A stretch of 57,271 nt of DNA, taken from contig DJHM01000060.1 in assembly GCA_002433075.1 (NCBI GenBank), positions 1 to 57,271 of the forward strand, given 5' to 3'. A program made the translations under genes and the position numbers. The DNA comes from Latescibacteria bacterium UBA6620 (lineage in GTDB: Bacteria; Latescibacterota; UBA2968). Below, one piece after another: positions 40,751 through 49,080 of the stretch. The stretch's first letter is position 1; every line of letters starts with the position of its first letter. A model generated the notes under the pieces. That model searched no databases. It saw only the letters and a program-made list of their open reading frames with translations, and was not told where the DNA came from.

Positions 40751-42991
40751 CTACCGGACAACAACGAACTTCTCGATGTCGCTGTTGCCCGTGGCCGGAT
40801 CTGTAATGTGAGCGACGTAAACGCCACTTACGATGAATTGGTTGTTGTCGGACGCCATAAGTTCCCACTCCTCGTCGCCCGAGCCCGATGTGTGATCCAG
40901 GCGCGTAACAAGGTCACCGTTGGTGGTGAAAATGCGGATGATTGCGTTGGCCGGCAGATTAACGAAGAGCAGCTTATTGGGCTGTCCCGTAAAGTTCGTG
41001 CCGCCCGATGAAAGGTCGCCACCCAGGATGCTATACGGGTTGGGGACGACGCGTACGGATTCGAGGTTGTTGACGGGCGCCGAGAAAGGACTAACGCCGG
41101 TGCTACCACCCCGGGTCGCGAAGATGCTGCTCTCGCGGCCGTTGGCATCGACGGCCGTGACGGCGTAGAAGTAACGCTCGCCACGCACGACATCGGTGTC
41201 GGTGAAGCTGGTGCTGGCCGTGTTGCTTACGATCGGAATCGGCGGATCAGGCAATGCCGTTTCGTGACCGACCATCTTGTAGACGTTGTAGCCGGATGCG
41301 CCGGATACGGAGGACCAGTTGACGGTGTTCTGAGCCGGCCCTGAAGCGTAATCGACGGTGGCAGGCCAGGCGGGTCCGAGCGGAAGGCTCGGGGCCACAC
41401 CGATCGGCCAGGTTACGGCCTTGCCGTTGACGTTACCGGCCACCGTGCGCCGGTTGGCCCACGCTGCGCGGGCCTGAGCCACGACTGCATTCATCGAGTC
41501 AGCGCCCGAGTCGAGGAACGCTTCCTTCTCAGCGAAGGAAATGGAGTTAGACGCCCACAGCGCGCCGACTCGCTTGTTCTCTGCTTCGTGCGGTCCTGCG
41601 ACGAACATCGCTTCAACGGTGTGGACCCACTCGCCAACGCCCAGGTCCCACGGTCCCCACGTGATCTGAAACGCCCACATATCGACCGACGTCACCGAAT
41701 GATCGGGCGCATCGCTCTGAAAGATGCGCTGGTCACGTGTAGTGTTGGGTTCGACGATGAAGTTGTAGGTCTCGGTCCTTGACGCACCATCTGTCGAGAC
41801 CCACTCGTTCCCCTCGACTCGCTTCATCACGCGTGGCTGACGGGCCTCGGGGTCGGCCTGCTCTGCACCGCCGTCTGCCACTGGCAGCAACGCATTGTTT
41901 GCATCCGAGAAGTCATCGAAGGTCGTCGGGCTCGCCGAGGCATACAGCCAGAGCTTGCCCTTGTATTCGCTCTCCAAGAACTCACCGGCCGTCACTCGGG
42001 CTTCGGAGGCAAGATCAAGGGCCGCGTGTCCGGCTGGCGGTGCGGGTTCACCCCGATCGTCGCCGTCCGAGCGATAGCCGTCCTTGATGGCCGAGTCTCC
42101 GTCGCGCGCCCAGAACAGCTTCTGGGCGTCGTCATAGGAGTAAACCTCGTCCCATTCGCCAAGCGCGCCGAGGTTGGCTACAAAGTGCCTGGAGCCCGTC
42201 TCGACTTGACTCTCGGCCCGGACCTCACCAGCAGGACCCTGACCGCCACCACGCTGGTAGTAGAGGTTGTGGCCGATGTGGAGACCATTGAGCACCGGAT
42301 TGGCCGTGCTCGATTCAGGACTCGGAGCCGCCCCACGGGTACCAACGCGCTGGTCGGGGACAAATGGAGGATCCGGTCGACCATAGCTTCTCATCAGGAT
42401 GAAAAAGTCGTCGGAATCGGCGGTCTGCCATGCATACATCCTCCGCCGCTCTGTGACGCCACCGGGGTAGGCTACCTCGATCGGAATCATCAGGTCCGCT
42501 GTCAGATCCGGAATGACCTGATCGAGTCGATCCGGGAAGATGTTCCACCGCGCGGTGTTCGGCGAGTAAGTCACGCCATCCTGCTTGATCGTCGGAGGCT
42601 GAGTCCGATAAATCTTCGGTGTGATACCGTCCGACAGTTCGAAGTGAGACCGGGTGAAGTCCAGGGCATCCTCCTTGTAATCCATCGCAAAGAATGGAAT
42701 GTTCGTTCCCTGGAGTTCAGCCTGCCCGGTTGCAAACGGCTCGAAGTAAGACGGAACATTGAAATCGGAAACCGCATACTGCCACCAGCCGTCAGCAACG
42801 TTCGCTGACAGGTAGGCGACATCGGGGTTCGTGAAGCCCGTCGCACGACCACCGGGAGCTTGCATCCGCTCCCACCAGTCAATGTTGGGCCAGAGCGGTC
42901 CCCAGACGCGACCGATCCACTGTGCGTCTGCATTGCCCATCGGGACAAGCACGGCGCACATCAAAAATACCAACAGTAGTCTTCGTGACAC
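40751..42991 (-). CDS. Secreted protein with Fn3 domain and type IX-like C-terminal tail
   Basis: A 746-residue exported protein with signal peptide (LLLVFLMCAVLVPMGNADAQ). The N-terminal 500 residues are aromatic-rich and match no family I know. A fibronectin type III-like domain (about 545-640) contains VNWSSVSGASGYNVYKMVG and RGERYFYAVTAVDANGRES. The C-terminal 90 residues, with VRVVPNPYS, ANAIIRIFTTNGDLVTRLDH and SGVYVAHITDP, resemble the beta-sandwich sorting tail of FCB bacteria. It lies between the TonB receptor and PorV-like genes, so all three may act together at the cell surface. Substrate unknown. Confidence 0.75.
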   Translation of the reverse strand: MSRRLLLVFLMCAVLVPMGNADAQWIGRVWGPLWPNIDWWERMQAPGGRATGFTNPDVAYLSANVADGWWQYAVSDFNVPSYFEPFATGQAELQGTNIPFFAMDYKEDALDFTRSHFELSDGITPKIYRTQPPTIKQDGVTYSPNTARWNIFPDRLDQVIPDLTADLMIPIEVAYPGGVTERRRMYAWQTADSDDFFILMRSYGRPDPPFVPDQRVGTRGAAPSPESSTANPVLNGLHIGHNLYYQRGGGQGPAGEVRAESQVETGSRHFVANLGALGEWDEVYSYDDAQKLFWARDGDSAIKDGYRSDGDDRGEPAPPAGHAALDLASEARVTAGEFLESEYKGKLWLYASASPTTFDDFSDANNALLPVADGGAEQADPEARQPRVMKRVEGNEWVSTDGASRTETYNFIVEPNTTRDQRIFQSDAPDHSVTSVDMWAFQITWGPWDLGVGEWVHTVEAMFVAGPHEAENKRVGALWASNSISFAEKEAFLDSGADSMNAVVAQARAAWANRRTVAGNVNGKAVTWPIGVAPSLPLGPAWPATVDYASGPAQNTVNWSSVSGASGYNVYKMVGHETALPDPPIPIVSNTASTSFTDTDVVRGERYFYAVTAVDANGRESSIFATRGGSTGVSPFSAPVNNLESVRVVPNPYSILGGDLSSGGTNFTGQPNKLLFVNLPANAIIRIFTTNGDLVTRLDHTSGSGDEEWELMASDNNQFIVSGVYVAHITDPATGNSDIEKFVVVR

Positions 42992-43069
42992 GTTCTTCTC
43001 CTATGCGTGAGTTGCTTCGGTGTTTGGCCTTCCCGGGACTTCTGTCCCGGGAAGGCTTGGCCCATTTGC

Positions 43070-46000
43070 CTAGAAGCTGAACCTGGCACCGAACGTGATA
43101 TCGCGACGGTGACTGTAGAGGAAGTACGCCCGACGATTGTCGGAGTAATCCTCGAGTTTCGTCCCCGGCCGGTCGCCTTCTTTCAGGTTCCCGTTCGAGT
43201 CGACGGTCCAACCGAGCCCTTCCATGTAGTCCTGGAAGCGGTTGCGCGTGCTCGTGCCAGAATACTCGAACGCACCACCACCGGAATAGCTGCTGACCGC
43301 CGTACGTGGTGTGTCTTCGTCGTTCACACCAAACACATCGTTCCGGTTACCACCAGGACTGGTGTGCGAGTTCTTGAAGTTGAGCGGATTGGTGATCTCC
43401 ATGTAAAGCATGGGCTCACCCTGCATGTCGAACATCTTCGAGATTCTGATGTGACCCGTATACTCGTCCACCCACTGCGCGTTGAGAGCGTTGATCAGTG
43501 ATGCATCGGAGTTGCCCGGGTTGTAGTTAAACCATTCGCCAGCCTCACGCTCGAAGAAGAAACCGAGGTTCCAGCCACCCTTGAGCAAGGCAGAACTGCC
43601 ACCGTAGTCGAGCGGCGTACGGAAGTTACCACCGATCTTAAATTGCGGCTTGGCCTTGAACGGAGGTGCAGCCTGGTTCGGGTTCCACTGGAGCACTTTG
43701 CTGGTCGGGTTCGACGTCGTCTTCTTGTCCTGGATGTCACGCCATCCGGTATTCCGCACGCGGGCCACGCGAACGTCGTAGGAGAAGAAGCCAGTGAAGA
43801 ACTTGCCACGGGTCTTCTGCAACTTCAGTTCAAGACCACGGGCGTCGGACGCGAAGGCGTTCTGCGTGTAGCGCGTGCTACGACCGCCGAACCCCAAGCG
43901 CAGACGTCCGTCCGTCCAGGCTTCGTTCTCGTTGTCCTTGAAGTAGACCGTACCGGTCAGGAGATACTCGCCTCTGAAGCTGCGCTCGTATCCCAACTCG
44001 TACTGGATCGTCCGCTCCATCGTCGCCCACGGGTTCCCGAGGAACTCGAGAGACTGACCCAGTCCACTCTGCGCGCGATACGTGTCACGTGTGTTGATGT
44101 TCTGATTGAAGTGCCCGTAGTTCAGGAACATTTTGCTGAGCGTCGTGATCGGATAGGACGCTCCAAACCTCGGGCTGAACGCGTAATCCGTTGGGGGACG
44201 CACGAGACGGGCTCGCGAGTAAACGAGCTCGGCATCACGTCCGAACCAAGGAGCGTGCGTTTCATTCGGGAGGTCGAAGAAGAGGTCGGGACGATAGAAG
44301 TCGAGCCGGAATCCAGCGTTGGCGACGATCGACCGATACTCCATCCGATCCTGGAAGAAGAACCCACCGTAGACCGGGGTCCTTACGAAGTAGTTGTTGT
44401 GGTCACCCGTCGCGCCGCCTGTGGGCACGTCGGACTCGTTAAGGATCCCGTCACCGTTGACGTCACCGTTACCGGGGAGCTCGGAATCCTGACGACCGTA
44501 CCACGGGTAGACCACGTCGTCTGTGGCGCTGATCCGGGGACCGGAATACTCGTCAGCATAACGAGGATCATTGAACTCAGGAACGGCACCGGGCACGTAG
44601 CCACGGTTCTCGTGGAGGCTGAAGTTGTGAATCTGCAACCCGGCCTTCATCTGGTGATTGGGCGTGACCTGGCTGGTGATGTCGAGGGAGAAATCGTTCT
44701 CCCAGATCTCCGACCAGTCACCTGCGCGGCTGTTACCACCACCGCCCTGAAGGCGGAAGATATTCAGGATGTCGTTCCCACCCGGTTTGTAGTTCCAGCC
44801 GAACGGCGCTTCACTCAGGACCACCGCACCCGAAGCGCGGGCCGAAGCGGCCGACGATTCGTTGACGGGCGAGGCGTTACCCTGCGTGTCGATGGCAACC
44901 GCGGGGGTCGAAGTGAGCTTTTGCGGATGCCAGGAGGCGTTCCAGTCCGCGGACCCAGAGCGTGCGGTCAGGTTGTAGAACGTCTTCGGCGAGAGGGTGT
45001 GCGACCAGCTGAACAGCGCGTGGTTACGCTTGACCGTCATAATCTGATAGTCGGCCGTAGGCATAAACATGCGGGAGTGCCCCAGGTTCTCGAACACAGA
45101 CTGCTGCGTTCGCATCGCAGCGCCCACGTTGTTGCCCTGGTGGCTTCCGTTCTGATAACCACGGATGTACTGGGCCGTGAACTTTGTAGTCGCTGTCGGG
45201 CTGAACGTCAGCTTGACCTGGTTCGTGTTGTCCCGATACGAGATGGTGCCCACGTCGAACGGATAGGCCATTCGCTCCTTACGAGTCGAGTAGGAGAACC
45301 CGATTTTGTCCTGAACGAGCGGTCCACCGACGGTGGCGTCCCACATGTAGTCTGCATCGCGATCTTTGGCGGGGGCGTTCCACATGCCATCCGTAGCGGC
45401 CGGATCCACGTCGTCGATACGGCGATGCTGCCAGTCCCAGATACCCTTGGCCTGTGCTGCAGTCGTAATCGGATCGGAAGCAGGGCCGGCGGTCCAGCTT
45501 CCTGCACGATTGGCGAGTTCCTGGTCCCAACCGATGAAGTCGGGGTCTCCGTCACCGTTCGTGTCGGCAGTGGGGGAGAAAGACTGGAAACGGCCTACAT
45601 CCCACCAGTTTTCGTCGGAATACACGTCGGGACCGAAGTGCTTTCGCCCCGCGGCGTTGTAAGTCGCGTCTGCGGCGAGGAACCACGACGTCGGTTCCTT
45701 CGTCACGAAGTTGACCACACCAGCCGTGATGTTCCCGTGCTCGGCGTTGAAACCACCGGTCAGGATCTGCACTTGCTTGATGGCCGTCTTCGAGAACGAC
45801 GTATAGGCGCGGCGCTGGCGAGTGTCGTTCTGCGAGACACCGTCCATGTTGTAGCCGATCTGCGTGTCGGACTCACCACGGATCGTGATCCCCCACGCGT
45901 CGGTGTCAACACCGACCTGGGAGGCGACCTGGTCGCGAATACGCGGGCCGACCGGGATCGCTTCAACCTGCTCTTGTGTCAGCGCCTGCTGAGCGAAGGA

Positions 46001-46408
46001 CACGTCCATCTGGACGGGGTCCAGATCAGCCGTGACTACGAGTTCGTCAAGCTGTGCGTCGGTTTGACCGAGTTCGAAATCGACGGTCGCCGTGCGGTCC
46101 AAAAGCACGTTGACGCCGGTCCGGTTCACCGAACGGTAGCCGACCAATGAAGCCTGGACGTTGTAAATACCAGGCGGAACCTGAAGGATGAAGTACTCGC
46201 CGTTGACCCCGGCAGTACCTCCTAACCGCGTGCCTTCCAGCACGACGTTCGCACCGGGCAATGACTCGCCCGTTTCTGCGTCCGTCACGCGGCCAGAAAC
46301 CTTACCCACCGTGGATTGCGCATCCACACCCGATGGGAAAGCAACCAGGGCCACCATCAACAACACGCAAAGGCCCGGCAGCCGTTTAATCCAGGAGCAA
46401 TGCATCAT
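43070..46408 (-). CDS. TonB-dependent receptor with carboxypeptidase-regulatory-like domain
   Basis: 1112 residues. After a signal peptide ending at VDAQ comes a carboxypeptidase regulatory-like domain (about 33-115: GKVSGRVTDAETGESLPGAN). The plug (about 120-235) has WGITIRGESDTQIGYNMDGV and QILTGGFNAEHGNITAGVV. The barrel ends FGARFSF with a terminal Phe. Loop segments contain VNGDGILNESD and DTNGDGDPD, calcium-binding-like motifs. The start is supported by AGGAGGAAGGC before ATG. This is a SusC-like layout for energised uptake of large ligands, though no SusD is present. The two genes downstream form one unit with it. Confidence 0.9.
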   Translation of the reverse strand: MMHCSWIKRLPGLCVLLMVALVAFPSGVDAQSTVGKVSGRVTDAETGESLPGANVVLEGTRLGGTAGVNGEYFILQVPPGIYNVQASLVGYRSVNRTGVNVLLDRTATVDFELGQTDAQLDELVVTADLDPVQMDVSFAQQALTQEQVEAIPVGPRIRDQVASQVGVDTDAWGITIRGESDTQIGYNMDGVSQNDTRQRRAYTSFSKTAIKQVQILTGGFNAEHGNITAGVVNFVTKEPTSWFLAADATYNAAGRKHFGPDVYSDENWWDVGRFQSFSPTADTNGDGDPDFIGWDQELANRAGSWTAGPASDPITTAAQAKGIWDWQHRRIDDVDPAATDGMWNAPAKDRDADYMWDATVGGPLVQDKIGFSYSTRKERMAYPFDVGTISYRDNTNQVKLTFSPTATTKFTAQYIRGYQNGSHQGNNVGAAMRTQQSVFENLGHSRMFMPTADYQIMTVKRNHALFSWSHTLSPKTFYNLTARSGSADWNASWHPQKLTSTPAVAIDTQGNASPVNESSAASARASGAVVLSEAPFGWNYKPGGNDILNIFRLQGGGGNSRAGDWSEIWENDFSLDITSQVTPNHQMKAGLQIHNFSLHENRGYVPGAVPEFNDPRYADEYSGPRISATDDVVYPWYGRQDSELPGNGDVNGDGILNESDVPTGGATGDHNNYFVRTPVYGGFFFQDRMEYRSIVANAGFRLDFYRPDLFFDLPNETHAPWFGRDAELVYSRARLVRPPTDYAFSPRFGASYPITTLSKMFLNYGHFNQNINTRDTYRAQSGLGQSLEFLGNPWATMERTIQYELGYERSFRGEYLLTGTVYFKDNENEAWTDGRLRLGFGGRSTRYTQNAFASDARGLELKLQKTRGKFFTGFFSYDVRVARVRNTGWRDIQDKKTTSNPTSKVLQWNPNQAAPPFKAKPQFKIGGNFRTPLDYGGSSALLKGGWNLGFFFEREAGEWFNYNPGNSDASLINALNAQWVDEYTGHIRISKMFDMQGEPMLYMEITNPLNFKNSHTSPGGNRNDVFGVNDEDTPRTAVSSYSGGGAFEYSGTSTRNRFQDYMEGLGWTVDSNGNLKEGDRPGTKLEDYSDNRRAYFLYSHRRDITFGARFSF

Positions 46409-46756
46409 GCCTTCCTCCTATGAGGTTTTCTGTACGGTCACGATTAGCAATTTCCCAGGAGATTTTCCCCTCGAAAACAGCCAACCGACGAACTTTCGTG
46501 GATTCTATGCTGATTCTGCTGACAAAGTAATGGTCTACAGATTCGATTCTACGATAGTAGGGGTCTCTCTTATGGAATCCTCCTTACCTTGAGCCCTCCC
46601 TTTGGGGAATGTGTATAAGGTATTGTTTTATAGGTTCTTATATGAACTGACCCAAATGACTCCATACGCCCCCCATCCAACCTCGGGGTTGAATATTGTA
46701 ATTTCGGGAACCGGATGAAAACACGGATCCCGGTGAATTACGAGGGCACCAAGTGA

Positions 46757-46786
46757 ATGGTAACACCTCGCCAACACGCTTGTCAA
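46757..46786 (-). promoter_or_regulatory. Candidate promoter for the TonB receptor unit
   Basis: TTGACA and TACCAT stand 18 bases apart on the minus strand. The predicted start near 46750 leaves an A/T-rich leader of about 340 bases before the receptor ATG. Nothing recognisable as a gene lies in 46409-46914. Confidence 0.5.
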
Positions 46787-46830
46787 GAAAAAAGAACGTT
46801 CAGAAAACACCGATAAATCCTGATAATTAA

Positions 46831-46842
46831 GCGCTATAGCGC
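46831..46842. promoter_or_regulatory. 12-bp perfect palindrome upstream of receptor promoter
   Basis: GCGCTATAGCGC lies about 45 bases upstream of the -35 box of the receptor promoter. It could be an operator for a dimeric regulator. A role as the terminator of another transcript is less likely because only ATTTTAG follows. Confidence 0.35.
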
Positions 46843-46914
46843 ATTTTAGTAAGGTTGGCGAATCAAGGTGACCCCAAAGGGTTGGGCATTTCGGATTTCG
46901 GCAACTTTTTTCAG

Positions 46915-48852
46915 CTACCAGGAAACGTGGATTTCGTGTCCCTGCCCGTTGAACCAGATGATGTCGACCAAGACATTGAGGGCGATGCCCGTCATGAATC
47001 CGACGAGGAGCCCGAGAAAGAACGGGGTCGCTTTCCGGTATCGTTCGAGTCCACCCAGTTTCAAAATGACTGTCTTCACGAGCCAGATCAGGAAGACCGA
47101 GGTCACGAGGCGCCGTGAAACGACGGTTGCTGGGAAAACGAACCCGATCGGGTGCAAAGGAAATGAGGGGTACCGGTACCTGACGAAGATCAGAAGCGCC
47201 GTGAACAGGCTTCCCACCCCAAAGAAGGAAATTCGGGTCCAGTCGGTTTTCAGGCTGCCTTCCTGGATGCGGTTCGCGGCCAGCTGCCAGGCCCCGACAG
47301 GTCCGTCATTGTGTCCGTTGAAACTCTTCACCCCGAAGTTGTAGCTGCCTGCTACGTGGTAACCCTCATATAAAGTGAAGGAGAAAACGGTGCAGGCACC
47401 AATCAGGCACCCTAGCATAATCGCCGGGATGAGCCGTTTCCGGCTTTGCAGGTTCATCGCCGTGCCGAACCGGGGTACGTGGGCGAGAGCTGTCATACCG
47501 AGGGTTTTTGTGTCGCAGTGAAAGGCATACGTGAGCCCCATCATCGCAGCGCTGGCGGGGCCCATTCCGGTCACTCCGAACAGGTGCCACGTAAAAGCCT
47601 GAGGCGTGAGGGGTCCTCGCATAAAGACCAGGCCGCTTTCCACCATTATCCGGGATAGCCCCAGGTAGAGGATCCACGTCGCGAAACCGAAACTGAAGAT
47701 GGGTCCCCAGTCCATTCCAGCGACCCGGAAGTAGAGCACGAAGTAGACGTTGCAGAAGAGGAAGGTCCAGGCGGCCGTTCGATATGAAAGGAGCTCGCCG
47801 GAGTCGTCTACTTCCGATCCGCGTCCCCAGGCCTTGTCCCACACATCCTTCAAGTGTTCCCGGGCAACCCATAGCCCCCACAGGACGAAGACGAACATCC
47901 CGCCGAAGTTCTGCCAGCCGATTCCTGGGTCGGAAGAGGTCCAGGGATCTGCACTACCCACGTCCACTCCGAGTCGAACCGACAGACCGACCTGGAGTAT
48001 CGCGAGAAGATTGAAGAACCAGAGGCTGAAGAGGACGTCCGATTTGGTAAAGTACCCGAAAACGAACGTCAGCAGGCTATCGGTGAGGATAAAGCCTGGA
48101 AACCCTCGACCCAGGATGATGGTTCGGACCGACATCGCCCCGTGGAGGAGGGGAATGGGGGGAAGTGCGAAGATGAACCAGGAGATGATGTTCCAGCCGA
48201 TAATGCCCACGACGATCGAGAATCCGAACCAGAACAGACGTTCCTTCAGCAGTGCGCGTAGCGTACCCCTGGAGCCCGAAACACCCGTTAACTCGAGCAA
48301 CGCTGTGGCGACGGGGAACGGAAGACGCTCGTTCTCCATCCACTGCCGACGCAGAATGACGCTGATCGAGGCATTGGCCATCAGAACGGCCCCGACGAAC
48401 GTGGCCCACCAGAAAAGGGGACCGATCCACGATCCCAGCGGAATGCTGCCCCCGGCTAGGCCTTCGTAGAACCCTTTGGTCGCTTGCGCGTCGATGATGG
48501 CCCACTCGGGCAGATACTGGATCAACAGTTCCTGCCAGCGATTCTCGGCCGTCGCGAAATAGGTGGGCGCGGTGATGACACCGAGGAACCAGCCCGACAA
48601 CCACTCACCCTGCATACAGGCAGCCACCATCCCCATCGTGGAGATCGTGAGCAGTTCGGTCGAGGTCAGGTGGTTGCCGCGGCGTTCGAGCAGCTGGTTG
48701 AGGAGAAGCAGGAAGGTGAACGGGATGAGCATCGCGAGGGAGAGGTGCGCGTGGTCGGCACGCGAGGAATGGACGATCAGGCTCGTATAGGCAGGCCAGA
48801 GGTTGGCGAAGAAGGCCATCACGAGCCCGATGATCAAGGCGCGACGCGTCAC
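46915..48852 (-). CDS. DUF6785/DUF6784-type polytopic membrane protein (OPT-like)
   Basis: About 645 residues from GTG at 48852, which has GAGAGG upstream; the frame also extends to 48888. There are roughly twelve or more membrane segments. The N-terminal block RALIIGLVMAFFANLWPAYT and the GNHLTSTELLTISTMGMVAA motif match a poorly characterised family related to oligopeptide transporter-like proteins in planctomycetes and allied groups. The C-terminal domain has FFLGLLVGFMTGIALNVLVD. A transport role is inferred from topology only. It lies upstream of the TonB receptor on the same strand, separated by a 506-base gap with its own promoter. Confidence 0.72.
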   Translation of the reverse strand: MTRRALIIGLVMAFFANLWPAYTSLIVHSSRADHAHLSLAMLIPFTFLLLLNQLLERRGNHLTSTELLTISTMGMVAACMQGEWLSGWFLGVITAPTYFATAENRWQELLIQYLPEWAIIDAQATKGFYEGLAGGSIPLGSWIGPLFWWATFVGAVLMANASISVILRRQWMENERLPFPVATALLELTGVSGSRGTLRALLKERLFWFGFSIVVGIIGWNIISWFIFALPPIPLLHGAMSVRTIILGRGFPGFILTDSLLTFVFGYFTKSDVLFSLWFFNLLAILQVGLSVRLGVDVGSADPWTSSDPGIGWQNFGGMFVFVLWGLWVAREHLKDVWDKAWGRGSEVDDSGELLSYRTAAWTFLFCNVYFVLYFRVAGMDWGPIFSFGFATWILYLGLSRIMVESGLVFMRGPLTPQAFTWHLFGVTGMGPASAAMMGLTYAFHCDTKTLGMTALAHVPRFGTAMNLQSRKRLIPAIMLGCLIGACTVFSFTLYEGYHVAGSYNFGVKSFNGHNDGPVGAWQLAANRIQEGSLKTDWTRISFFGVGSLFTALLIFVRYRYPSFPLHPIGFVFPATVVSRRLVTSVFLIWLVKTVILKLGGLERYRKATPFFLGLLVGFMTGIALNVLVDIIWFNGQGHEIHVSW

Positions 48853-48952
48853 GTACGAATTCCTCTCACGACAACTTGCCGAGTGCAAGCCATCGTATTC
48901 CTGTGGTGAGCCGGGCGGGACCCGTCCCGTCGATCGCTCGAACCAATAAACG

Positions 48953-48983
48953 GAAAAAGGCTCGCGTATCGCAACACGCGAGC
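48953..48983 (-). terminator. Terminator after the GWxTD-like gene
   Basis: GCTCGCGT and ACGCGAGC form an 8-bp stem followed on the minus strand by CTTTTTCC. It lies about 100 bases beyond the stop of the GWxTD-like gene. Confidence 0.7.
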
Positions 48984-49080
48984 TTCTCTCGGCCAGTCGA
49001 TCGACGACGGTTCCGACGTCATTCTAAAGGTTCAGACCACAGGTCACGTCGGGACGAAAGTAACTTCAGGTGTGGGTCAC

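Noticed and set aside
43643..46150. Open frame of 835 codons on the plus strand, opposite the TonB receptor gene
   Set aside because: It is the antisense shadow of a well-supported receptor gene in GC-rich DNA; the translation is rich in Val and Arg and has no family motif.
46628..46810. Open frame of 60 codons in the A/T-rich gap upstream of the receptor
   Set aside because: No ribosome binding site or conserved feature, and it overlaps the likely promoter.
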